Shown here piece by piece: positions 1-36,097 of a DNA stretch of 64,000 nt. The number at the start of each line of letters is the position of its first letter. The stretch's first letter is position 1. A model generated the notes under the pieces. It was not told the DNA's origin. It did no database searches and saw only the letters and a list, made by a program, of their open reading frames with translations. This stretch comes from Haliclona indistincta (Eukaryota; Porifera; Demospongiae; Haplosclerida; Chalinidae), in contig OZ024787.1 in the NCBI GenBank assembly GCA_964017065.1, forward strand, positions 7,144,996 to 7,208,995. The letters run 5' to 3'. The translations under genes were made by a program, and so were the position numbers.

Positions 1-24
1 TTTTCTCATAAGGGATCTCCTTGG

Positions 25-450
25 ATGCAGTCAGCTCACGCCAGCAGCCAGCAGTGGGCGCAGAGGGTGTCCCAGTACGCTATGGCTAACCCGCTCAAAT
101 TCATTGCCGTCTCCACCTTTACTCTGGTCTCGATTGTTCCAGTCTTTGCCTTCCTGTGCTTCGTGGCGGGCACTCTTGTAGCTACCCTCATAGCTGGACT
201 AGTATGGGAGCTACTGTTGCTCTTCATAGGGATGCTGATTCTAGCAGGAGCTCTCTCCGTCGCCTTCTGTCTCTCCACATGCGTCACTTGTGTGGCAGCT
301 GTTCTCTACACTATGTTCCAGGCAGCAAGGTCATCCTTGGACATGGCGAAGACTGTCACTCCGGCAGTGTTTCGTAAGCGTACCAACCGCGAGGACTCCT
401 CCAGTACCGCCGCTCTGCCTGATGAAGACTCCAATACTAAAGAAGACTGA
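25..450 (+). CDS. Promethin/LDAF1-like membrane protein, 3' part or short form
   Basis: A 141-residue reading frame opens with ATG at 25 and stops at 448-450. Residues about 25-100 form two long, nearly uninterrupted hydrophobic stretches separated by a short turn (GLVWELLLLFIGMLILAG). A charged, Ser/Asp/Glu-rich tail follows. This hairpin layout and spacing resemble promethin (TMEM159/LDAF1), which sits with seipin at the ER and helps start lipid droplets. The frame is open upstream of the ATG to the window edge and an AG lies at 11-12, so an upstream exon and an earlier start are possible. An AATAAA at 597-602 fits as its poly(A) signal. The family call rests on layout and a remembered pattern, so another small ER hairpin protein remains possible. 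Confidence 0.5.
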   Translation: MQSAHASSQQWAQRVSQYAMANPLKFIAVSTFTLVSIVPVFAFLCFVAGTLVATLIAGLVWELLLLFIGMLILAGALSVAFCLSTCVTCVAAVLYTMFQAARSSLDMAKTVTPAVFRKRTNREDSSSTAALPDEDSNTKED

Positions 451-596
451 ACGCATTCTCACTTGAACTGGTTTGGCGCCCATAAAATGGGCGCCAAGCA
501 ACATCTGCACTTTGCAATCTCCCCTTATCACTGGTATCCACTGATTACACACCGAACAATACTTATTTTCGACTTTTTGTGTTAAATTGTGTTTCA

Positions 597-602
597 AATA
601 AA
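597..602 (+). terminator. Poly(A) signal of the promethin-like gene
   Basis: AATAAA lies 147 bases after the stop codon at 450 and before the UTP6 coding end on the other strand at 700. No other canonical signal lies closer on this strand. Confidence 0.5.
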
Positions 603-649
603 CCCAGTTTTGATCACATGTATAAGCTCTATGTGCCTGCTATGTACAT

Positions 650-655
650 TTTATT
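650..655 (-). terminator. Poly(A) signal of UTP6
   Basis: TTTATT on the plus strand reads AATAAA on the minus strand, about 45 bases past the UTP6 stop codon (700-702). Together with the signal at 597-602 it implies that the two convergent genes overlap or abut in their 3' untranslated regions. Confidence 0.5.
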
Positions 656-699
656 TTTCAAAACATGGTTTTGATCAAGTTCCGTCCACCTGCAACGCT

Positions 700-12116
<11,417 letters not shown>

Positions 12117-12182
12117 TGCTGCTCGACCACGTGGAAAAATTAAGAGGTGTGCCGTCAAGGTGTGTCTCTCTGTAAATGAATT
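12117..12182. promoter_or_regulatory. 66-bp bidirectional promoter/5' region, UTP6 and SLC25A10
   Basis: The start codons of UTP6 (12116, minus) and SLC25A10 (12183, plus) are separated by 66 bases, which must hold both transcription starts and both 5' untranslated regions, unless either gene has an upstream leader inside the other. No clear TATA box is visible. Such divergent pairs are common for housekeeping genes in compact genomes. Confidence 0.75.
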
Positions 12183-14057
12183 ATGGCGGCTGTAAAGACG
12201 AGAAATAACACGTCCACGAAAGTACAGCGATGGTATCTCGGCGGGTTAGCTTCTGCTGGTGCAGCTGCGTGTACTCATCCACTCGATCTTCTAAAGGTTT
12301 GCCTGGTTTCATTGTTTTTCGTTTACTTCCTCTCATTCCACTCCAGGTGCACCTTCAAACGCAGCAAAAAGTGGAAAGACGGCTCACAGGTATGGCTGTC
12401 ACAGTGCTACGGACTCAGGGCATTCTAGCACTCTACAACGGCCTCACAGCATCTTTAACAAGACAGGTGCAACTGTATAAACTGAGCCTACACAGTGTAC
12501 CGTTGACACAATCTAACCCACCCACCCATGCAGCTCACATACTCAACGACACGGTTTGGTATCTATGAGGTTCTCAAAGGACAACTCATTCCAAAGGAAG
12601 GAGGTACAAATAAAACAATCGCTTTATAAAAAATACAGTAGATAGCCTTGCCCTAAATTGACACATTCTTAACCTCTTAAAAACGGACACCTCACTGATC
12701 AGGACAGATTCATGTCTTACTGGTGTCCAGATTAGCAATTTTTGTTTCACTGAATCTATTTTTTGATTGTTATTTTTCATTCGATTTTGATTTGCCGCTT
12801 CGTTTTTAGGAAACCTATTATTCTATCAGAAAGTGCTGTTAGGGATCACTGGCGGTCAGTGACAAAGAGAGCAATATCATTGACAAGAAATGCTAATGTT
12901 CTGTCTTCTGTCTGTAGGTGTTTTTGGCGGTCTAGTAGGAAGCCCTTTTGATATGATCAATGTCAGGTGGGTGGAAGTTATAGATATTGTACAGTGTTTA
13001 CGTTCATGTACGGCTGCCTTCATAGTATCCTCACTCACACTCCATTACACACTGTTAGTATTATCACTCTCTTTAGGATGCAGAATGATATCAAACTGTC
13101 CCTTGATAAGAGAAGAAAGTAAGCAATATCAACTGGCTCTAGTTTACTGTAGCTCTGTACAGCGTTATTTACAAACAACGCATTGACGATCCGCAAAACA
13201 ATGAAATTGATTTTATCTTCATTATGCAGTTACAAACACGTGTTTGACGGTACATGGAGAATAGCCAGAGAAGGTAAATGATTTGATATCTGAAGATGTG
13301 GGATTTTATGATATCTGTAGAGGGCATATTCAATCTATGGCGTGGGGCATCGCTGAATGTCACTCGAGCAATATTGATGACTGTGGGTCAGATAGCATTC
13401 TACGAACAGGTCAAACAGCTGTTGATCTCCACTGGGTATGTCACGAGGTTGATACTGTGTTCACATTTTGACAAGCTCTGGTTTTCTTAGTTATTTTAGA
13501 GACAACATTTTTACCCATTTTTCAGCCAGCATAACAGCAGTGAGCTACTCTCTTCCTTCCTATGCGTGTAGTAGCCATTGTTATTATAATCTCATTATTC
13601 ACTTAATCGTAGGGATTAGTGGCAACGTTGATGGCCCAACCAGTTGATGTAGTCAAAACAAGAATGATGAACTCTAAACCAGGAGAATATAAGGTAAGTT
13701 GACATTAGCATAATCTCCCCATGACTTGGAGCATGCTACAACTTATTTGATATAAGCCTGATTTACACATCACTACAAATTTAACATCAAGACTTCAATT
13801 TGACTACTATTTTTTAGCCTCCCTGTTGTTTCAGTGCCTCCCTCTTTTCTTCTTTAGAACATAGGACAATGCTTCCTTCACACGGCTCGTGTTGGTCCCC
13901 TTGGCTTCTTCAAGGTAACATCACATAAAACAGAGAATCCCTAAAAATTCACCCACATTTTTAGGGATTTGTTCCAGCATTTATCCGACTTGGACCACAG
14001 ACAATTCTTACTTTCATATTTTTAGAGAAGCTAAGAAGATTATTGCCACCAAAATAG
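12183..14057 (+). CDS. SLC25A10: Mitochondrial dicarboxylate carrier, 12 exons
   Basis: An inner-membrane carrier that exchanges malate or succinate for phosphate, sulfate or thiosulfate. Exons: 12183-12296, 12347-12466, 12534-12603, 12810-12854, 12918-12966, 13078-13118, 13230-13273, 13321-13435, 13500-13539, 13613-13693, 13858-13914, 13964-14057. All join in frame with GT..AG borders. The three carrier signatures are present: HPLDLLK in repeat 1, SPFDMINVR in repeat 2 and QPVDVVKTR in repeat 3. The subtype call rests on FDMINVRMQND and VVKTRMMNS, which match the dicarboxylate carrier rather than the oxoglutarate or uncoupling carriers. There is no targeting peptide beyond MAAVKTRNN, as usual for the family. 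Exon 9 is only 40 bp and is easily missed; without it the last helices would be out of frame. Confidence 0.9.
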
Positions 14058-14113
14058 ACTAGTATTTTAAACACACACACACATCCCTCCTCGTACCAAT
14101 ATGAAACTTAAAG
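14058..14113. other. 56-bp gap between convergent stop codons
   Basis: The stop of SLC25A10 (14055-14057) and that of the ANKRD40 homologue (14114-14116, minus) are 56 bp apart. The sequence holds a CA run and no obvious strand-specific AATAAA. The mature 3' ends must therefore overlap as antisense RNA. Confidence 0.7.
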
Positions 14114-15128
14114 TTATAAAGAAAAGATTATATTGGCACTAAAAACTATTTCAAGTTCTTGTCCTTCCTTGAAACGTTTTACATCATTGTCATTTCTGAT
14201 TTGTACATTTGGTAGCTTGCGTATGGTAACTACCTGATCTTCAGGCACTCTCAGTTCTTTACAGCAGACTTTCAACAGTCCTTGATAAGTCATATCTTCC
14301 AAATCTACTTCAATAAAGTCATTGTTTTCTAGTGCGACTACAGAACCTTGATTAATACTGCGTATCTTTACAAAGGGAGGAGCAGAGGTACTGGAGGAAG
14401 AAACAACAACAGCGGATGGTGTAGTGGGCTCGAGTTCTCTCTCGGACAAAATCTTCACGTGTACCTCGACTGAATCTTTATTGTGCTTGCTCAGTAAGGC
14501 ATCATCTATCCACACCTTGACAACAAACGGTGTTACTGTAGGTTTAGCTACTGTATCATCAGTGGGTGTTTTCACTTTGGTGTTATCTGAAGTATCGGAC
14601 AAGGGCAGGTCAGCATCATGCGATGCTGGATGGTCATCTGTGTGAGGCGGTGGAGTTTCGTTTGTCATATCGTAGTAAGGAAAGGGAGCGTTTCTTAGAT
14701 AGTTCGGGACAAAGGGGAGAGCAAAGCTGGTGTCTTGTGATTCATTAGCATGTGGTTTGACTGGCGAGTCGCTTGACTGCACGGTCAGTAAGTTGAGTAT
14801 GTCTTGACTAGTTGTGAGGTTGGCTGGTAGCTGTCCCGTGTGGTTGGTAATAGAGGGAAGTGCTCCACTCTCTAACAAGTGCTTTACTATCTCCACGTGA
14901 TTGCGCTTAGAAGCCCAGTGAAGTGCAGTCCTGCAAACAACCAAAGGCATTATGTAAACACAAATCTTACAGACACGCCCCCTTTAGTTAGCAGAGCTTA
15001 TTTGTAGAGGGCATCACTGACCATCCGTTCATGGAGTTCTGTGAGTTCACGGAAGCTCCTGACGTCAACAGTCTGCGTAGAGAATGTAGATTGCCCTGAC
15101 AAGCAGCCTCTCTCAGTGACTCGTCCAT
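14114..15128 (-). CDS. ANKRD40: Ankyrin repeat domain protein 40 homologue, 2 exons
   Basis: Exon 1 is 15022-15128, with ATG at 15126-15128 (MDESLREAACQGNLHSLRRL). Exon 2 is 14114-14930. They join as NGWTALHWASKRNHVEIVKH to give 307 residues. The first 100 residues hold ankyrin repeats. A long Ser/Thr/Pro linker follows, then a conserved C-terminal domain at about residues 220-300 with VCCKELRVPEDQVVTIRKLP and a basic DNDVKRF segment. This two-part layout and the C-terminal motif identify ANKRD40, whose biochemical role is little known. An upstream frame without an ankyrin start was rejected because the conserved LREAA..GN start matches the family. The same C-terminal domain recurs in the divergent homeobox gene next door. 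Confidence 0.85.
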
Positions 15129-15275
15129 TCTCGGACTGACCACGTGTGGAAAGATGCAAATTGGACGGCAATTTAGAACAATTTACGGCAGGCTTATCAC
15201 GCGACTTGATCGTCGTGGTCACTGGCATTGTGTTGTGTCAGAGGTGTCACCAGGACAGGGACTTGGCAATCAGAA
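15129..15275. promoter_or_regulatory. 147-bp shared 5' region, ANKRD40 homologue and homeobox gene
   Basis: The start codons at 15128 (minus) and 15276 (plus) are divergent with 147 bases between them. It is the only room for both promoters unless non-coding first exons exist. I see no TATA box. The arrangement suggests co-expression of two genes that also share a protein domain. Confidence 0.65.
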
Positions 15276-16391
15276 ATGAGCGCGGCAACTGACCTTGGTG
15301 ACGGTCCTGACGGGGTCTCGATCGACGAGCACGAAGACGTACATGTTGAGATAGAGCAAGTAGCGGAAGACATAGTTGCAGGAGACGAGGGAGGAGGAGC
15401 TGCTGCCGACGCACAAGGACACAGCATCGCGCCCGGCAATGCGCAGCCTCGTTCAGCTGCACCAAGACGAACCATCATTCTTCCTCCACAGCGCGCCATC
15501 CTGGAAGAATTCTACCGCTCAGGCATGACTAGTGCCGCAATGCACCTCCACCAACTACACCAGTCAGCCGCTGAGCGAACACAGCTGGATCTGAACGTGG
15601 TCAAGGTGCGTTAAAACGTGTCTTGTGGGTTCGCTGCATTTAGCACGAGCTCTGTTGTTTTGCAGAACTGGATCCGCAATCGGCGGAGACCAGCAGGCAC
15701 CTACCAGCAGCCGCAGATGAGAGAACAGCAGCAACAACAACAGCACATCGCCATTCCATCATGCGTCCACAACGCAGTCGCCGTGACGGTACCGCAGTTC
15801 TCCACCGTGCCCATTGCAGTACGCACACCTCCCACTCTCACCACTATCACAGGTGCTCCCCCGGAGTCGAAACGTATCTGTCTAGATATGCCTGATAGTG
15901 AGCTGAATTCACGTTTACCATGTCATTATCACAAACACACTACCCCACCTGTAGTTGCTCCAAGCAGCTCGCCCGTCTCGACCAGACCAAACACCTACAT
16001 CACAACCATCCCACTTGTCATCAAGGTCCGGCTAGCTGACAGCGGAGAGAGCGACTTTGTTGAGATAGAACTAGAAATGCTCTCGTTTCAAGCTCTACTG
16101 AGAGCATGCTGCGAAGAACTAGACATCAGTATTATCGAAGTGGGCAAGATACGCAAGCTGCCGAACGTCCTCATCAGAAAAGACAAGGACGTGCAGCGAC
16201 TGAAGTCAGGACAAGAACTGGAGCTGGTGCTCAAAATGCCTACGTCTCTACCCACCACGTACACCATCAACCCATACGCAGGAGTGAACTCTTCGCACAC
16301 AGTACAGCTACTGAACGTCAATCCAATTATGACTCGGGAACTAGACAACGGTGCGGACACCCTGACTGAAATACCGAGCTCACTCACGTAA
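15276..16391 (+). CDS. Atypical homeobox protein with ANKRD40-type C-terminal domain
   Basis: Exon 1 (15276-15605) and exon 2 (15666-16391) flank a 60-bp intron and encode 351 residues. An acidic N-terminus (about 1-60) is followed by a homeodomain at about 65-125: PRRTIILPPQRAILEEFY, a long loop and helix 2, then NWIRNRRRP as recognition helix 3. Trp48 and Asn51 are present and position 50 is Arg. Between the helix-1 core (LEEFY) and Trp48 the domain is about four residues longer than the 60-residue standard. The intron falls just before NW, near the 44/45 position common in homeobox genes. A Gln-rich/Pro-rich linker precedes a C-terminal domain (ALLRACCEELD...VGKIRKLPNVLIRKDKDV) very like that of ANKRD40. 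It is likely a nuclear DNA-binding regulator. I could not assign a homeobox class. The start is ATG at 15276; the frame is open upstream but has no earlier ATG. Confidence 0.8.
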
Positions 16392-16634
16392 CACAGGTTC
16401 CACATAGCTCTCCTGATCTGATCCACACATTATGGTTTGGCAGTTATCTTCGGATGCAACACCTCGTACCTTTGCAAACCAAACCTGTTCAACACTTACC
16501 CTCTCTGAATCACATCATCTCATTTATGAAACGGTTTTCTTTTGTATCATACCTCTGTATCATTTTATGTAAACTGATTGTGTGTGCTTAATGTAACAAA
16601 GATCTTATCAATAATCAATCAATACCACATAATA

Positions 16635-17450
16635 TTACATTGACTTTCGTTTTTTGCTAGTACGAGTCACTAAGCTTCCTCGAACTCGCTTAGCTGAATA
16701 GTGACCAGCTGGTGCCTTGGGCTTTGGCTGTGAAGGAGTTCCAAGACCTTGTTCACTCACTTTGACACTCATTTCTTGCTCAGGCTCGTTCTCTTCAACC
16801 GTTTCAAGTTTAGAAACTCGAGCTGGTTTTTCCAGTTTAGGGAGAAGGGTAGGAGGAGTGGGCAGTGTGTTGAAGATAGGTAGAGCGATTGATTTGATTG
16901 TCTTGATGTTGATAGCCTGTACATTACTCCACCCCTTGCTAATGTGCTGTACGATGCTAGACATGCTGGAGATGATGTTCTCAACCACTGCACTGCTGGG
17001 CATCGAGACACGACCGATACGAACCGTCAGCGACGATCCAGGGGACATACGAAGGTACGTGGATCCAATAGCATTCTCTATCTCTCTCGCTAGATTTGGC
17101 TTTGTTAGGGTAACTGGATATGGATGGTTCTTTTTCTGAACAAACGATTTCCCCAACCTATCCACGACCAAGTGAGATATTCGTCTGTCTACCAGGAACA
17201 GATCATACATTGACGCTAACTGTCGGCGCTGTTCAAATGTCTTATAATGTGTCTTCAACTTGTTGAATGGTATTACCTGTGTAAGGGACAGGGGTGACCT
17301 TTGATAGCTCCCTGCCTTCCATAGCAACTAACCTTGGTAATGGATCTGATCCCCTTGGTTTCAAGAAGCTTCCTGACAGCCGGCTTATCGTCTTTTGAAA
17401 ACAGACAGACTTCCACTTGTCCAGATGTGCTTATCGGATGGTTCAGAGGT
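16635..17450 (-). CDS. RSL1D1: Ribosomal L1 domain protein, RSL1D1-type, N-terminal exon(s) not found
   Basis: Two exons are clear, 17333-17450 and 16635-17276. They join to read LETKGIRSITKVIPFNKLKT. The L1 core is seen in FEQRRQLASMYDLFLVDRRI and the LGKSFVQKKNHPYPV segment. A charged linker and a Lys/Arg-rich tail (KKRKSM, stop 16635-16637) follow, typical of nucleolar localisation. RSL1D1/CSIG-type proteins act in the nucleolus in ribosome biogenesis and growth control. The N-terminal part of the L1 domain must lie upstream. A possible short exon near 17627-17680 (reading DKALGKHRIEKEIL) has a usable donor but I could not confirm its frame. The gene converges on the homeobox gene with 243 bp between stop codons. 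Confidence 0.75.
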
Positions 17451-17699
17451 CTGAAAACAGAGAATGAAATGTAGGTTAGCTGTTCACTGCCAAATCCATT
17501 GGGCATTAAACCATTCATGCTATAGAAAACCATAGTTTGACAAAATATTTCATGTACTGACACTTAGCTTACAAATTCAACAGTGAAAAGTGTTAGGTAG
17601 CGTACCTAAAATCTCTTTTTCGATTCTATGCTTGCCTAAAGCCTTATCTCTAGGACTGACTTAATGATGATGTAATGAAGTGAAAGTGTATGAAGACCA

Positions 17700-18410
17700 G
17701 CAGTGTAAACAACGAGTTAGCTCTTGACATTGATAACATAATGGTCCAGTCACAACAGCCCTCGGCAAAAATGAATCGAACTTGTCATCTTTGATTGCCG
17801 AAGGGTGCGGCAGTCATATTGCACACAACCCAGTTCACATAGCTAAGCACCCACTCCATGACGACGACGCAAAACAACACACATGATAAGTGTATTTAGC
17901 ATAAAGAATAGCTAATTACGTTAATGGGATGCACTGTATTGCGAATAGGAATTCAGTGACATAATCGATGGCTAGCAACAATTGTTTAGCGCTAGGCAAC
18001 GATGTCAATGTATGCACTATTCAACAGTCATAAGGTGGTATAGCTAGTACTGTAATCTTGGACGAGGACATGATGATTAACAATACTCACCGGCACTCAA
18101 ACACTAAATTACAGACACCTAGATCAACTGTATGGCTATAGAATCAATAGGATGGAGTGACACCTTCATGCCATTCAGCTAGACCAAGTCAAGCTAAACA
18201 CATGTGCTACCTTTGGCACCTTACTGTGGTGGTTAGGACCAGAGTATGAATCATATACAGAACATTAGCTACATTTCCTTGGTTAGAATCAAGCCACTTA
18301 GGTTAGAAACTGACTATAAATCTTCAGGGAATATAATCTAAGAAACATACTGCTATATGAGCTATAAAGGGTTGCACTACTGAGGGGTCCAACACTGGTT
18401 AGTTTAGCGT
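17700..18410. other. Gene-poor spacer
   Basis: About 700 bp of AT-rich, unique-looking DNA upstream of the RSL1D1-type gene. I see no long open frame, no RNA gene and no repeat. It should contain the promoter and first exon of the RSL1D1-type gene. Confidence 0.5.
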
Positions 18411-18554
18411 ACGATAATGGATTTGACAAATATTCCTGTTTTAGTTAATACAGGTAAAATTACACAGTATGCAGCCGTCATCTTAAATCACGGTCATCCC
18501 TACATGCCATCACCAAGGACAGCTCCAACTGTAGATGGATTCTGGATTCCAGTG

Positions 18555-18832
18555 CTGCATCAAGGGGTGGTCACTCCAATTGGTGCTGTACTCACATCTA
18601 CAACCGCAGTCAAGAATTTTGACTGGCCAAATCGGGCCTTGACCGTACCGGTTTACCGTGTTGACTCAGGCTCATGAGTGAGCCCCTGGTAATTAGCTAG
18701 CTCTGGTGCGATGACTGGAGCGGCTCCAGTGAGCCTTGACTGCTTGACTATTCCTTTATTTCTGTCTTGACCATTTTGACCACGGTCGCAGATGTGAGTA
18801 CAGGACCAATTGGAGTGACCACCCCTTACTGG
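18555..18832. repeat. Foldback (inverted repeat) sequence
   Basis: Arms of about 45 bp (aaggggtggtcactccaatt at 18563 onward, and its reverse complement ending near 18828) are separated by about 190 bp that also contain shorter inverted segments. The only open frame here (18417-18677) runs across the left arm. It resembles a short non-autonomous element. No terminal duplication could be established. Confidence 0.65.
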
Positions 18833-18839
18833 ATGTGGA

Positions 18840-19540
18840 GTGTATGATATTCAGTTGGTGCTGGGTGTGGAGTATATGATATATTCAGTTGGTGCTGGGT
18901 GTGGAGTGTATGATATATTCAGTTGGTGCTGGGTGTGGAGTGTATGATATATTCAGTTGGTGCTGGGTGTGGAGTATATGATATATTCAGTTGGTGCTGG
19001 GTGTGGAGTGTATGATATATTCAGTTGGTGCTGGGTGTGGAGTATATGATATATTCAGTTGGTGCTGGGTGTGGAGTGTATGATATATTCAGTTGGTGCT
19101 GGGTGTGGAGTATATGATATATTCAGTTGGTGTTGGGTGTGGAGTATATGATATATTCAGTTGGTGCTGGGTGTGGAGTATATGATATATTCAGTTGGTG
19201 CTGGGTGTGGAGTATATGATATATTCAGTTGGTGCTGGGTGTGGAGTATATGATATATTCAGTTGGTGCTGGGTGTGGAGTATATGATATATTCAGTTGG
19301 TGCTGGGTGTGGAGTATATGATATATTCAGTTGGTGCTGGGTGTGGAGTATATGATATATTCAGTTGGTGCTGGGTGTGGAGTATATGATATATTCAGTT
19401 GGTGCTGGGTGTGGAGTGTGTATGATATATTCAGTTGGTGCTGGATGTGGAGTGTATGATATTCAGTTGGTGCTGGGTGTGGAGTGTATGATATATTCAG
19501 TTGGTGCTGGGTGTGGAGTACATGATATTCAGTTGGTGGT
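18840..19540. repeat. 32-bp minisatellite, about 22 copies
   Basis: The unit is tatgatatattcagttggtg plus ctgggtgtggag, with two interspersed variants (gagtgtatg and gagtatatg) and a few 30-bp and 34-bp units at the ends. The copies are almost identical, so the array is young or homogenised. Because 32 is not a multiple of three, frames shift between units and no protein is implied. Confidence 0.95.
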
Positions 19541-20007
19541 GGGTGTGTCAAAGCTTGTCAACGTGTTTTCGAAAATGACTTGATCAGCTACAACTCACAT
19601 TCTCAAGGGCCATTGCTTTGCCACTCGTGCATTGGGCTTCTTCAATGCTATCACCACAAATATGAATTGGTCGCCACTCTGGTCAAGAAGCTGAGGTTTC
19701 TTTTTACTCTCAACCCTAGTCACGTGAGCTTGCAGCGCTTCAACAGCACGCAACAACTACAAAGAAGATATTAAAGTATAGTTTAAAGGATAAACTTGAT
19801 GTATTCACCTGTTTTTCTTCTAAGCGCTTTGCTTCTGGCATTCTCTACCACGTGGTGTACCGTAAATAAGTTTATTCTAATAAAAAAACAAAATAATTTT
19901 CGAAATTTTAATCCAGCGTGTAATAATCATTTTTATGGCGGCTGTGCATTGTGCGTGTAGTGAAGCAGAAAGAGGAAGCTAAACAGAGAAAGGAACGTTA
20001 TTACACA
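19541..20007. other. Spacer upstream of HID1
   Basis: AT-rich DNA between the minisatellite and the HID1 start codon. It ends with a GC-richer stretch (about 19915-20007) that probably holds the transcription start and 5' UTR of HID1. A small reading frame at 19580-19774 has no recognisable content. Confidence 0.45.
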
Positions 20008-34192
<14,185 letters not shown>

Positions 34193-34470
34193 AGAAGGAA
34201 CAAATTGTACATAAATTATACTGTGTGCAGTGCGTACAGCTGCTTATAATAATCAGATAATCATGAGCTCTATCTCTTAGGACTATTATTATTTTTACTG
34301 AAATACTTGTACCATAACACCAAAATTTGATAATAAAAACCTGTATAAAAATTGTATGTGAAAGTCATCTCAATTACCATGACGACACACATGAATTGTA
34401 GACTGTAGTTGTTGCAAATAAAAATGGGTAAAAATTTGACACTGTGACTAGTCACATACTCTAAGAAAAT
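34193..34470. other. HID1 3' flank up to the duplication joint
   Basis: The 3' UTR and flank of HID1. AATAAA at 34332-34337 is a plausible poly(A) signal. The segment ends at the joint near 34,470, where sequence switches to a copy of the end of HID1 exon 3 (acaaactgctggtaagatta). The same flank recurs at 52,914-53,190. Confidence 0.6.
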
Positions 34471-34945
34471 GACAACAAACTGCTGGTAAGATTATTATCC
34501 TAGCTACTGTATGTAGTAGATGAGAATAATGATTTCTTTCACAAGTGTTGAACTGTGTCCGTCTGCTCACTCGGCTAATCCCTCTCTTGTTTGAGTCTCC
34601 TGACTGGAGGCTGCTGTTCTGGTCTCCAGCAAACATCTCTGAGGTTGGTACGACCCTCCACTACATCAGACACTATCATACACATCTACCACCAGCCAGT
34701 ATCTGGTTAAACTAGCTTGTCTGGTGGTAATGATAATTGGTACCATCAGCATTCAGCATCATATTCCAATCTCTTTCCTTGTTCATGTAAAGATACCTGG
34801 ATTATTTGCTGTGTTCCCTCTGATGAGTGCTGTACCACCATAGTGTTGTAGTCCTCTCCTCTATAAGCTTGATTTCTAACTTCATCTTGCTCCATTGACA
34901 TAGTAGAGTAAAGGTTACATATTTGCATTAGTGCGTGTCACTATT

Positions 34946-35215
34946 TGTGAGCGGATTTTTGAAAGGGGTCACTTTGCTCCTGCAATTTTTGAACACACGC
35001 CTGTTTTCAAATGGCTGTTACTCAGTCAAACATTACTGAACTCAATGAAGTTCTTGTGTATAAAAATTGTTTGATTACTCTGCTTGTTTTACATAAAAGT
35101 TTAGTTGCCATCAGGTTGCCATGGTACTAAATTTGGATGAATGCCAGCAAGTTGAAAACATGCGCCATTCGAAAATTGCATGAGCGAAGTGACCACTTTC
35201 TCAAATCCGCTCACA
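34946..35215. mobile_element. 270-bp TIR element, unit 2 copy
   Basis: Terminal inverted repeats of about 45 bp start tgtgagcggattt and end aaatccgctcaca, continuing inward with gaaag.ggtcactt. The same element is at 53659-53921 in unit 3. Unit 1 has the empty site at about 23,265-23,275. It has no coding capacity. Confidence 0.85.
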
Positions 35216-35389
35216 TTTTTGTGTTTTTCCCCTAAACTTCGTTTTACTGTCATAACAAGAGAAGAGGGCATGCAACGCTCAGATATCTAGATAGCTTGCC
35301 GCTTACGCGGATGTGACATCAAGCTAAGTCCATTAAACGTTAATTGCGTCATTGTAGCGCGCGAATTCGCCCGCCATGGCCATATGGAC

Positions 35390-35999
35390 TTGTCATCCGC
35401 CTCCTCGCACAGGCCGGAAATACCTCCTCGCACAGGCCGGAAATAGTCAGACCTTGTCATCCGCCTACTCCTCGCACAGGCCGGAAATCTCAATCACAGG
35501 CCGGAAGCTTCTATAAAGCTCCACCAAAGGTAGCACTATCTGGAGATTGCTTCAGTGCTTGGAAGATAATTATAGCTGATGCTCCTGTTGCTGGCGCTGC
35601 TGTTTAGCCGTCTTCACGTGTAAGTTATTACTGTACGTACATGTACCTAGTCTCGATTACCCTGCACTGTCTGCTATTCCCCACTGATCAGTCAACACAC
35701 ACCAACAGTGTGCTAAAATTCTAAATATAATTATACATACTAATGTGTAGTGTATGTTGTGTGTATGCCTCGGTGTATGTTGTGTGTGTACGTGCCTGCA
35801 TAGATATTTCAGACGTCCCCAATGTCAAAATGCAATGTGTGCATGTACTAATCTATGTACATCATGATTCTACATAGAGCAAGGTTGATTCAATGTGAAT
35901 AGATGCCTAGTAGTCGACGTGTAGGCATTAGAGGCTTAAGCATTTTGTTGTGTAGGTCAATATGTGTGTCGTCAATAGCATGACTGTCTATTATCCCTG

Positions 36000-36097
<98 letters not shown>

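Noticed and set aside
15001..15228. Alternative longer minus-strand start for ANKRD40 (frame ending MVSDALYK)
   Set aside because: The other frame gives the conserved LREAA..GN start and a clean GTCAGT donor that restores NGWTALHWA across the junction.
15228..15275. Upstream start for the homeobox gene at 15228
   Set aside because: The codon there is TTG. The first ATG in frame is 15276, which has an acceptable A-rich context.
18417..18677. 86-codon plus-strand frame
   Set aside because: No recognisable domain, and it overlaps one arm of a foldback whose other arm has no frame. Coding is not supported.
18840..19540. CRISPR-like array
   Set aside because: The 32-bp units are contiguous with no unique spacers, and the context is a eukaryotic nuclear genome. 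It is a minisatellite.
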